Below are positions 1 through 5,242 of a stretch of DNA of 6,045 nt, in pieces (positions within the stretch are counted from its first letter, which is position 1; each line of letters begins with the position of its first letter). Location of the stretch: contig CAQBGY010000211.1 in NCBI GenBank assembly GCA_948759685.1, forward strand, positions 1 through 6,045, given 5' to 3'. The DNA comes from an uncultured Eubacterium sp. (GTDB lineage: Bacteria; Bacillota_A; Clostridia; Lachnospirales; Lachnospiraceae). The notes under the pieces were generated by a model. It saw only the letters and a program-made list of their open reading frames with translations. It did not search any database and was not told the origin of the DNA. A program made the translations under genes and the position numbers.

Positions 1-185
1 TGGGGATTCTTTTTCTGATGTGTTCTCTTTTCTTTTCACTCGCTCTCTTTTCAGAACTTCGTGAATTTCCAAGTATTACAGAACCCAATGCAATACAATT
101 GTTATTAGGAGGAGTAATCATTGTGGGAGGTTCACTGCTGATGTCAATTTGGATGATGTTGCGTGGACTGTCAGATCGGGCATGA
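1..185 (+). CDS. C-terminal end of a multi-pass membrane protein (partial, 5' end outside window)
   Basis: Reading from base 3, 60 codons stay open up to a TGA at 183-185. The visible peptide has two hydrophobic segments: one at the start (GILFLMCSLFFSLALF) and one near the end (LLLGGVIIVGGSLLMSIW). They are separated by a short polar stretch containing ELREFPSITEPN, and the protein ends with a basic tail (MLRGLSDRA). The glycine-rich last helix preceded by an acidic, proline-containing loop resembles the final hairpin of EamA/DMT-type transporters. That is only a resemblance, because too little of the protein is present for a family assignment. The stop codon and membrane character are seen directly; the transporter role is inference. 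The next gene start on this strand is 122 bp downstream, so it is probably not tightly coupled to what follows. Confidence 0.6.
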   Translation, partial: GILFLMCSLFFSLALFSELREFPSITEPNAIQLLLGGVIIVGGSLLMSIWMMLRGLSDRA

Positions 186-264
186 TTTTTCTTTTGAAGG
201 ATTGTTTGTGTTGAGAAACACGGATTCTGCAAAGAAAAACACGTATTTAGACGTTATGATAATG

Positions 265-299
265 GATTAAAATCAAGACTTTTGCATAAAATTTTAATC
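265..299. repeat. 9-bp inverted repeat upstream of the lipoprotein remnant
   Basis: GATTAAAAT (265-273) and ATTTTAATC (291-299) are perfect inverted arms separated by 17 bp. The repeat ends 8 bp before the ATG at 308. It could be an operator or a weak mRNA hairpin in the leader. The arms are AT-rich, so chance is a real alternative. Confidence 0.4.
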
Positions 300-307
300 T
301 GAGAATC

Positions 308-692
308 ATGAGACAACTGACTTACATTTACAAGACAGCCTGTACCTTTTGTTTGGGAGCTATGCTATATGCTTGCTCTGCTTCCCGAAAAGCTGGACAG
401 GCCGCAATTTATTACAACAGATGCCAGGGCTATGGCAAGTAGTGTACACAAGAATGATACTTTACATCATGGAGCTTCCTATGCCGTTGATAGTGACGTG
501 AGTACTTCGTGGACAGCGGGTGATTCTTTGGCATGGATTACTGTGGCGCTGGATAGGGAAGCTACATTTGATAAATGGGGCTATGGCACAATTGAGTTCT
601 CTTTGCCTGAACCATTGTCTACCGGTAGTTTTCGTATGAATATCCAGCAATTCAATGGCCGGCCGAGTATTTACTCAATACGTTTGAAATAG
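308..692 (+). pseudogene. Frameshifted discoidin-like (F5/8 type C) lipoprotein remnant
   Basis: An ATG at 308 opens a lipoprotein signal peptide: a short basic start, a hydrophobic core, then the lipobox LYAC with the lipidated cysteine as residue 23, followed by SASRKAGQ. This frame closes at the TAG at 440-442. From about base 400 the coding signal continues in another frame, equivalent to one inserted or two deleted bases, through ITTDARAMASSVHKNDT, HHGASYAVDSDVSTSWTAG and AWITVALDREATFDK to the stop at 690-692. The pattern of alanine-serine-serine, G-x-x-x-A-x-D-G/S-D-x-x-T-x-W and W-I-x-V-x-L is typical of discoidin domains such as those attached to Bacteroides fucosidases and sulfatases. 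The last part (IEFSLPEPL, FRMNIQQFNGRPSIYSIRL) matches the end of such a domain, but the usual middle third is missing after ATFDK, which suggests an internal deletion as well. An ATG at 369 would open the second frame, but its product would lack the signal peptide. Inference: a decayed secreted carbohydrate-binding or fucosidase-linked protein. A sequencing error could explain the frameshift but not the short domain. Confidence 0.65.
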
Positions 693-722
693 CAGGTATC
701 CTGAAATAATAAGCAGGGAATA

Positions 723-754
723 TTTGCTTTTATCATAGAAAACAGCCATATTTG
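723..754 (+). promoter_or_regulatory. Possible promoter of the AraC-family gene
   Basis: TTTG at 723-726 is followed after 20 bp by CATATTTG at 747-754. This is one mismatch from the Bacteroides -7 consensus TAnnTTTG, at the correct spacing from a -33 TTTG. Transcription would start near 760, giving a leader of roughly 20 nt to the ATG at 783. That favours 783 over the TTG at 765 as the start. Confidence 0.35.
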
Positions 755-782
755 ATGTATCTAATTGAAAGATTCGTTGAAT

Positions 783-1658
783 ATGGCTGTAACTGTATCT
801 AATACTTATTCATTATCTATGATTTATGCGGGATTTAAGCGTGTAGGTACTTGGTGGAACTATAAAAATGTGATAAGTCCGTTTTACCGGTTATATTATA
901 TTGAAAAGGGGAATGGGAAAGTTTATATCAATAATATAAGTTATGAGCTTACTCCGGGTACACTGTTCCTGATTCCTAAATTTACTTTCCACAGTTATGA
1001 ATGCGATGATTTTATGGATCATTATTACATTTGTTTTTTTGATGACCTGACCGGAAATGCGGGCATTCCGAATCCTATGCAGCTGAATCTGAAAGTGACG
1101 GCACATTCTATGGACTTTGATTTGGTGAAACGTTATTTGGAGTTGAATCCGTATAAACATCTTATGGTGTCCGATCCGCAACGTTATGATAACGATCGAA
1201 TGATTTATGAGTCACATGAGGAGAAGATTTCCTTTTGTACTGCCCGGTTAATGGAGAGCAATGGCATTTTGTTGCAGTTGTTTTCCCGGTTTGTAACCGA
1301 GGAGAGTATAAGGAAAGTGACGGCAAACAGTTTGTATGGGAAACTTGACTTGGCAATACAGTATGTGAATAAGAATTTGGATAAACGTATTTCAATAATC
1401 GAATTGGCCGACTTGATGTTCATTACCCCGGATCATTTTTCTAAAGTCTTTAAGAAAATAATAGGAATGCCTCCTTGTGAATATATTCAGATGAAACGTA
1501 TAGAACGTGCTCAGGCACTGTTGCTGACTACCAATATGAGTATCATGCAGATTGCTGAGAGCGTGGGGATTTGCAACCCTTCCCAATTTACCCGTTTGTT
1601 CACAAAAATAGCTCAGTGCTCGCCCAAGGAGTATAGGGCAAGGCAGCTGAGCGTATAA
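783..1658 (+). CDS. AraC family transcriptional regulator
   Basis: A 291-residue cytoplasmic regulator with the usual two-domain plan. The N-terminal half holds a cupin-like sugar-sensing domain, from about residue 30 to 110, including FYRLYYIEKGNGKVYI, the turn ELTPGTLFLIP and the histidine-containing FTFHSYE. The C-terminal 105 residues form the AraC DNA-binding domain with two helix-turn-helix units: ISIIELADLMFITPDHFSKV with FKKIIGMPPCEYI, then MSIMQIAESVGICNPSQF with TRLFTKIAQCSPKEYR. The latter matches the AraC signature G-[FI]-x(3)-S-x-F-x-R-x-F-K-x(4)-P-x-x-[FY]-R. Length is typical for the family. The frame could begin at a TTG at 765, but the ATG at 783 leaves a more sensible leader after the candidate promoter. 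The gene converges on the fucosidase gene with only 13 bp between stop codons. Inferred role: sugar-responsive activator of the neighbouring fucosidase operon. Its effector is unknown. Confidence 0.9.
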   Translation: MAVTVSNTYSLSMIYAGFKRVGTWWNYKNVISPFYRLYYIEKGNGKVYINNISYELTPGTLFLIPKFTFHSYECDDFMDHYYICFFDDLTGNAGIPNPMQLNLKVTAHSMDFDLVKRYLELNPYKHLMVSDPQRYDNDRMIYESHEEKISFCTARLMESNGILLQLFSRFVTEESIRKVTANSLYGKLDLAIQYVNKNLDKRISIIELADLMFITPDHFSKVFKKIIGMPPCEYIQMKRIERAQALLLTTNMSIMQIAESVGICNPSQFTRLFTKIAQCSPKEYRARQLSV

Positions 1659-1671
1659 GGAAGTAAATTGT

Positions 1672-2715
1672 TTAAAGGTTTAATCGTGTGCGCAATTCTT
1701 TTAATATATTGATATCCTCTGTCCTTATTTGTCCGTTTCTGTTGGGAGGGCAATTTAAGATCAGAATATTATCATTCTTGGTACATTGCTTGTAAAGTCT
1801 CTCCAATTCATCAATAGATTTGAATTTTGTATCTGTTGTGTTGTAAAACCAGCGCCCACTGATGCAAATGGTCGATTCCCAAGGCATATAGTAATCTTTT
1901 CCATCGTGGGTGAATGTCTTTGGATCATTGTCGGCAGGCAGATAAGGATCTCCCAATCTGAAATCGCTGGGGAAATAGCGGATAGGAAATCCTGCTTTTT
2001 GTTTGTCGGGATGAACAGGATGGGCGTCTGCATTTTCGGGTGAACCAATGCTCCAGTTGATACCGATCTGGCAGTTTGGCTCTTTGGATTTTATTGTTTG
2101 GTAGATATCCATGACAGGCCAGCGGTAGTTTTGTTTCACCCACCCTCCGTCAAACCAGAACTCCACGATGTGCGTATGTTTTTGGGCTATGCTGATCAGC
2201 TCTTTTAATTGTTTGATCATATACTCATTGTAGGCAGCGTCCTGGCTTTGGTCTGCAACGTCTCCGTTTATCTTTCTGTCCCACAGCGAATAATAGAGTC
2301 CTAACCCTATGTTATATTTTTTACAGGCTTTGGCTACAGCCTCTATCACATTGGTCTTATTGCCTGAGTTGGCAACATCATATTCTGTATATTTGCTATC
2401 CCATAGGCAGAATCCATCGTGATGTTTGGTTATTAAGATAATATACTTCATTCCGGCATCTTTGGCAGTTTTCACCCACTGTTCTGCATCTATCCGGGTT
2501 GGACAATAAGAAGAGGCCGGTTTGGAACCATCTGTCCATTCCTCATCATGGAAAGTGTTGATACCGAAATGGATAAACATTCCATATTTCCGGGCAATTT
2601 GTTGTTGTTGTGCTTTGTTGGGAGTTGTAGAAGGGGTAGGCAATATCAGTTTTTGCCCATAAATGCTTTGTACCGCCAAAATGGCTAAAAAATAAATAAG
2701 TAATCGTTTTTTCAT
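1672..2715 (-). CDS. Secreted GH29 family alpha-L-fucosidase
   Basis: The 347-residue protein begins with a signal peptide (MKKRLLIYFLAILAVQSIYG, likely cut before Gln21), so it acts in the periplasm or outside the cell. It would release L-fucose from glycans. The GH29 catalytic barrel is readable in order: KYGMFIHFGINTFHDEEW (residues 43-60); the substrate-binding KHHDGFCLW (97-105); YSLWDR (142-147); the motif EFWFDGGW (185-192), in which Asp189 fits the family nucleophile; MPWES (277-281) with WFY at 289-291; and the closing NILILNCPPNRNGQI (316-330). Glu280 is a possible acid/base, but this residue varies between GH29 subfamilies and I cannot assign it firmly. The protein ends right after the catalytic domain, without the C-terminal sandwich or discoidin modules found in many longer relatives. 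The ATG lies 39 bp downstream of the small secreted gene on the same strand, so the two are probably one operon. Linkage specificity cannot be read from the sequence. Confidence 0.9.
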   Translation of the reverse strand: MKKRLLIYFLAILAVQSIYGQKLILPTPSTTPNKAQQQQIARKYGMFIHFGINTFHDEEWTDGSKPASSYCPTRIDAEQWVKTAKDAGMKYIILITKHHDGFCLWDSKYTEYDVANSGNKTNVIEAVAKACKKYNIGLGLYYSLWDRKINGDVADQSQDAAYNEYMIKQLKELISIAQKHTHIVEFWFDGGWVKQNYRWPVMDIYQTIKSKEPNCQIGINWSIGSPENADAHPVHPDKQKAGFPIRYFPSDFRLGDPYLPADNDPKTFTHDGKDYYMPWESTICISGRWFYNTTDTKFKSIDELERLYKQCTKNDNILILNCPPNRNGQIRTEDINILKELRTRLNL

Positions 2716-2754
2716 GTGTTTTTTTATTTAGATATGAATATAAAATAGTTCATG

Positions 2755-3060
2755 CTATTCAAAATAAATCGGAGTCATTGAAATAGCTGACATATCTGCC
2801 TGTTCTCCTCCTTCGGGCATACTGACAGTTATTGTATGCCGGCCCGGTTTGTCAAAACGTATCCAGCCTATAGGCCTTTTGCAGAAAATGGATGAGGCGC
2901 TTTGTTGGTTTTGAGCCATTTGTCCTTCATCGGTCTCCACTTTCCATACAACTCGGCCATAGCCCCACATTTCATCCATTTTCTGTTGGGCTGTTACCGG
3001 TGTGGCAAGGAGGGTTAAGGCCATGCTTCCATATACTATGTTTCTGAATAAGTTCTCCAT
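2755..3060 (-). CDS. Small secreted protein, possible stand-alone accessory domain of the fucosidase
   Basis: A 101-residue protein with a signal peptide (residues 1-24, hydrophobic core SMALTLLATPV, cleavage likely at VTA|QQ) and a mature chain of about 77 residues. The mature part starts KMDEMWGYGRVVWKVE and contains PIGWIRFDKPGRHTITVSMPEGG (residues 63-85), then ADMSAISMTPI. The phrase F-D-K-P-G-x-H-T-I-T-V followed by an L/M-S-x-I-x-x-T-P ending resembles the last strands of beta-sandwich carbohydrate-binding modules in Bacteroides fucosidases and related hydrolases. I do not recognise a named family with certainty. It is the first gene of the operon, 39 bp ahead of the fucosidase, and lies directly behind the promoter. 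It could be a genuine small accessory or binding protein, or a remnant of a longer gene that kept its signal peptide and final strands. The frame is intact and the start well placed, so it is scored as a coding gene. Confidence 0.65.
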   Translation of the reverse strand: MENLFRNIVYGSMALTLLATPVTAQQKMDEMWGYGRVVWKVETDEGQMAQNQQSASSIFCKRPIGWIRFDKPGRHTITVSMPEGGEQADMSAISMTPIYFE

Positions 3061-3096
3061 AAATTGGGGGTATTATTATAAGGTTGCTTAATGGGA

Positions 3097-3104
3097 CAAA
3101 GATA
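3097..3104 (-). promoter_or_regulatory. -7 promoter element of the fucosidase operon
   Basis: On the minus strand this reads TATCTTTG, a perfect match to the Bacteroides -7 consensus TAnnTTTG. Transcription would start near 3090, leaving about 30 nt of leader before the ATG at 3060. No TTTG sits at the usual 19-20 bp upstream; the nearest (3130-3133) is 25 bp away and inside a direct repeat. A weak -33 region is what an activator-dependent promoter would show. Confidence 0.55.
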
Positions 3105-3125
3105 CAAATACAATGCGGCTTAGAA

Positions 3126-3155
3126 TTGACAAAAAACGTTTCTCTTTTGACAAAA
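3126..3155. promoter_or_regulatory. Direct repeats TTGACAAAA spaced 21 bp, candidate AraC-type operator
   Basis: TTGACAAAA occurs at 3126-3134 and again at 3147-3155, with starts exactly 21 bp (two helical turns) apart. The nearer copy lies where the -33 element of the fucosidase operon promoter should be. AraC family activators commonly bind direct repeats at this spacing, with the proximal site overlapping the -35/-33 region. An AraC regulator is encoded in the same locus, so it is the obvious candidate ligand; that link is inferred. Confidence 0.45.
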
Positions 3156-3583
3156 TAAGGGGAACGTAGGGATTTAGTGGGGATCGTTCCGTTTGTTTTC
3201 AAGAACTTCCATTCTTCATTTTATTTGCATCCATTTATATTCTCATACCCTCACTCTTTTTTCTTACATGCTTTGCTTATCGCATTCATTCCATCTTAAT
3301 AATTGTTTCTCGGTTTATACTTGGTTTCACTGACAATCATTTAAGTTCCGGTTGACCGTGAGATATTCCGTCAGTGTATAATGTTCCTGCCTCTTCTTTT
3401 TGCATTTACAAAATAAAATATCTGTTAAGCACGGCCGTGGTTAAGCAATTGTAATCAGTTTTTCCTAAAGCCATGTATTTACTCGATAAGCACAAGCATT
3501 ACTTACTTTTTATTGATTGCCCCGATAGAATTATTTCCTAATCCTCCATTTTGCTGATGAGCCGATAGTATGAGGGGATTGAT
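3156..3583. other. Non-coding, repeat-containing intergenic stretch
   Basis: No credible protein gene is visible on either strand: only ORFs of a few codons occur, or frames without a start signal. The plus strand is pyrimidine-rich from about 3190 to 3300. The stretch contains several short repeats: the octamer GWTAAGCA at 3424, 3440 and 3485 and inverted at 3274; a CACGGCCGTG palindrome at 3430-3439; and a nested inverted repeat at 3328-3376. No perfect Bacteroides -7 element was found inside it. It may hold a small RNA or regulatory sites, or be decayed sequence. Confidence 0.5.
3424..3447. repeat. Palindrome inside two direct repeats GTTAAGCA
   Basis: GTTAAGCA occurs at 3424-3431 and 3440-3447. 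The perfect 10-bp palindrome CACGGCCGTG (3430-3439) fills the space between them and overlaps the end of the first copy. The GC-rich core stands out in AT-rich surroundings. A protein-binding site is possible; no function can be assigned. Confidence 0.4.
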
Positions 3584-3624
3584 AAAAAACGAAAAGCCGC
3601 TTCTGAATTTCAGAAACGGCTTTT
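3584..3624 (-). terminator. Intrinsic terminator of the tRNA-Thr gene
   Basis: On the minus strand a stem of about 15 pairs forms between AAAAGCCG-T-TTCTGA and TCAGAA-G-CGGCTTTT (one T-G wobble, loop AAT). It is followed by CG and then six T residues (3589-3584). It starts 8 nt after the tRNA 3' end. The stem sequence is almost symmetric, but the T-run on this side fits termination of the minus-strand tRNA transcript best. Confidence 0.85.
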
Positions 3625-3632
3625 ATTAGGTG

Positions 3633-3706
3633 AGCCTCTTGTCGGATTCGAACCAACGACCCCGAGATTACAAATCACGTGCTCTGGCCAACTGAGCTAA
3701 AGAGGC
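3633..3706 (-). tRNA. tRNA-Thr (anticodon TGT)
   Basis: The minus strand folds as a 74-nt cloverleaf: acceptor GCCTCTT/AAGAGGC (perfect), D stem GCTC/GAGC, anticodon loop TTTGTAA with anticodon TGT (reads ACA, threonine), variable loop GGGTC, and T stem GTTGG/CCGAC with loop TTCGAAT. The discriminator base is T and CCA is not encoded, as is usual in Bacteroides. The anticodon stem CGTGA/TCTCG has one T-T mismatch. A strong promoter lies upstream and a terminator directly downstream, so this is a single-gene unit. Confidence 0.95.
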
Positions 3707-3727
3707 AATGTTTTTGTTTTGCGGGTG

Positions 3728-3759
3728 CAAAGGTAGTGGTTTCTTCTTAATCTCGCAAA
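3728..3759 (-). promoter_or_regulatory. Promoter of the tRNA-Thr gene
   Basis: On the minus strand TTTG (3759-3756) is followed after 20 bp by TACCTTTG (3735-3728). Both elements match the Bacteroides sigma-ABfr consensus (TTTG, then TAnnTTTG) at standard spacing. Transcription would start near 3722, about 15 nt before the mature tRNA. Confidence 0.8.
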
Positions 3760-3781
3760 TTTTTAAAGCAAAAAGTAACTG

Positions 3782-3806
3782 AAATTACCAAATGGTAATT
3801 TTTACC
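3782..3806. promoter_or_regulatory. Overlapping inverted repeats, candidate operator of the MATE gene
   Basis: AAATTACCA (3782-3790) and TGGTAATTT (3793-3801) are perfect 9-bp inverted arms around AA. The right arm forms a second repeat with what follows: GGTAA (3794-3798), ttt, TTACC (3802-3806). The site covers the place where the -33 element would lie for the -7 box at 3821. A similar TTACC-N5-GGTAA lies in front of the Crp/Fnr-like gene at 5212-5226, which makes that regulator a candidate binder. Confidence 0.5.
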
Positions 3807-3820
3807 CTAAAATAACATCT

Positions 3821-3828
3821 TATCTTTG
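3821..3828 (+). promoter_or_regulatory. -7 promoter element of the MATE gene
   Basis: TATCTTTG matches the Bacteroides consensus TAnnTTTG exactly. The expected -33 position holds a T-run within the inverted repeats instead of TTTG. Transcription would begin near 3834, about 9 nt before the ATG at 3843 and about 21 nt before the ATG at 3855. Confidence 0.6.
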
Positions 3829-3842
3829 CAACCGGAAAAACA

Positions 3843-5192
3843 ATGGATATAGGTATGAAAGATAGTATTGATTTTGGCAGTATGGAAATTCCGAAATTGT
3901 TTCGGAAATTGCTGATACCTACTGTGTTGGGGATGGTCTTTTCGGCTGTGTTTGTTATAACAGACGGAATATTTGTAGGTAAGGGAATTGGTAGTGATGC
4001 ATTGGCGGCGGTAAATATTACGGCTCCACTGTTTTTGATAAGTACAGGCATCGGGCTGATGTTTGGAGTGGGGGCGTCCGTGGTTGCTTCCATTCATTTG
4101 TCACAGGGTAAGCAGAAATCAGCGCGTATTAATGTAACGCAGGCAGTGGTGGTTTCTTCTTTGTTCTTGGCATTACTATGGGGAGTGGTATGTATGTTTG
4201 CACCTCATGTGGCACGATTGCTGGGAAGTTCGGAACGCTTGTTGCCTTTGGCGGTAGAATATATGCATTGGTTTCTTCCTTTTCTGGTGTTCAGCGCACT
4301 GCTCAGCTCAGGTATGTTTTTTGTACGATTGGATGGTTCTCCTAATTACGCCATGTGGTGTAATGCTATTCCGGCAATGATTAATATTGTGCTCGATTAT
4401 GTGTTTATCTTCATTTTCGGTTGGGAAATGATGGGTGCGGCACTTGCCACCAGTTTAGGTTATGTGGTTGGGGCTGCTATGATAATCATATATTTGAGCC
4501 GTAAGAAAAATGTTATCCATTTCTGCCGCGTAAAACTCAGCAGAAAGAGCATGCAGCTCACTTGGCGTAATGTGAAATATATGTGCCGGTTGGGGGCATC
4601 CACGTTTTTGTGTGAGGGAGCAATTGCCTGTATGATGTTTGCCGGTAACTATGTGTTTATTTCGTATTTGGGAGAAGACGGGGTGGCAGCTTTCAGCATT
4701 GCCTGTTATTTTTTCCCCATTATATTTATGGTATATAATGCTATAGGACAATCTGCCCAGCCCATTTTAAGTTATAATTTTGGAGCGGGCGACACCATGC
4801 GGGTACGTTCCGCTTTCCGCTTGGCACTGGGGACGGCGGTGGCTTGCGGACTTGTGTTTTTTGCATTGACGGCTTTGTTCAACCATCAGATTGTGGCTAT
4901 GTTTATTAATCGCTCTTATCCGGCATACGATATTGCTGTGGAGGGGTTGCCTTTGTTTGCATCCGGCTTTATTTTCTTTGCTGTGAATATTGTTTCCATC
5001 GGCTATTTTCAAAGTGTGGAGCGGGCACGTCCGGCTATGATGGTTACGTTTTTGCGCGGGTTTGTTTTTATGGTGTTTTGTCTGTTTGGCTTGCCGTTGC
5101 TGTTGAAAGTGCCGGGAATATGGTTGGCAGTTCCTTTGGCGGAAGTACTTACTTTTTTAGTGATAATGGCGATTTATTATCATAAACATTAA
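3843..5192 (+). CDS. MATE family multidrug/Na+ efflux transporter
   Basis: A 449-residue inner-membrane protein, the usual length for MATE (multi-antimicrobial extrusion) exporters. These swap cations (Na+ or H+) for drugs or metabolites. Hydrophobicity supports about 12 membrane helices in two related halves. The first half opens with IPKLFRKLLIPTVLGMV, FVITDGIFVGKGIGSDALAA and TGIGLMFGVGASVVASIHLS, the characteristic MATE helices 1-2. The second half has ASTFLCEGAIACMMFAGNYV, GEDGVAAFSIACYF and NAIGQSAQPILSYNFGAGD, the matching family motif with its conserved Q-x-x-x-P and N-x-G. Start: ATG at 3843 is used here, but the in-frame ATG at 3855 (MKDSIDFG) would leave a longer leader and is equally possible. 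The gene lies 50 bp upstream of a Crp/Fnr-like regulator on the same strand, a pairing that suggests regulated export. The substrate cannot be predicted. Confidence 0.92.
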   Translation: MDIGMKDSIDFGSMEIPKLFRKLLIPTVLGMVFSAVFVITDGIFVGKGIGSDALAAVNITAPLFLISTGIGLMFGVGASVVASIHLSQGKQKSARINVTQAVVVSSLFLALLWGVVCMFAPHVARLLGSSERLLPLAVEYMHWFLPFLVFSALLSSGMFFVRLDGSPNYAMWCNAIPAMINIVLDYVFIFIFGWEMMGAALATSLGYVVGAAMIIIYLSRKKNVIHFCRVKLSRKSMQLTWRNVKYMCRLGASTFLCEGAIACMMFAGNYVFISYLGEDGVAAFSIACYFFPIIFMVYNAIGQSAQPILSYNFGAGDTMRVRSAFRLALGTAVACGLVFFALTALFNHQIVAMFINRSYPAYDIAVEGLPLFASGFIFFAVNIVSIGYFQSVERARPAMMVTFLRGFVFMVFCLFGLPLLLKVPGIWLAVPLAEVLTFLVIMAIYYHKH

Positions 5193-5211
5193 CGGGGGGA
5201 CAGATGATTTT

Positions 5212-5226
5212 TTACCTTTGTGGTAA
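5212..5226 (+). promoter_or_regulatory. -7 element overlapping a TTACC-N5-GGTAA repeat, upstream of the Crp/Fnr-like gene
   Basis: TACCTTTG at 5213-5220 is a perfect Bacteroides -7 element and would start transcription near 5226, about 17 nt before the ATG at 5243. It sits within the inverted repeat TTACC (5212-5216), tttgt, GGTAA (5222-5226), so a bound protein would cover the promoter. TACCTTTG is a common -7 variant, so the left half-site could be coincidental. No clear -33 TTTG is present. Confidence 0.5.
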
Positions 5227-5242
5227 TTAATCGAGTGGATAT

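Noticed and set aside
1656..1680. Possible bidirectional terminator between the convergent AraC and fucosidase genes
   Set aside because: The 13-bp gap and its flanks show no stable hairpin followed by a T-run.
3161..3190. GGAACG and CGTTCC inverted repeat upstream of the direct repeats
   Set aside because: Only 6-bp arms with an 18-bp spacer, expected by chance in this much sequence.
2972..3202. 76-codon minus-strand open frame overlapping the start of the small secreted gene
   Set aside because: It lies across the promoter and the signal-peptide gene in another frame, has no coding character, and starts upstream of the promoter.
3484..3567. CGATA repeated at 3484, 3523 and 3563, spaced about 40 bp
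   Set aside because: A five-base unit with dissimilar surroundings. Too short to call a repeat array, and not a CRISPR.
3664..3682. T-T mismatch in the anticodon stem as a sign of a defective tRNA
   Set aside because: All other stems pair well, the anticodon loop is normal, and the promoter and terminator are intact. A single mismatch is compatible with a functional tRNA.
3633..3706. tRNA-Thr as an integration site for a mobile element
   Set aside because: No second copy of the tRNA 3' end and no integrase gene are visible in the window. The tRNA is intact with its own promoter and terminator.
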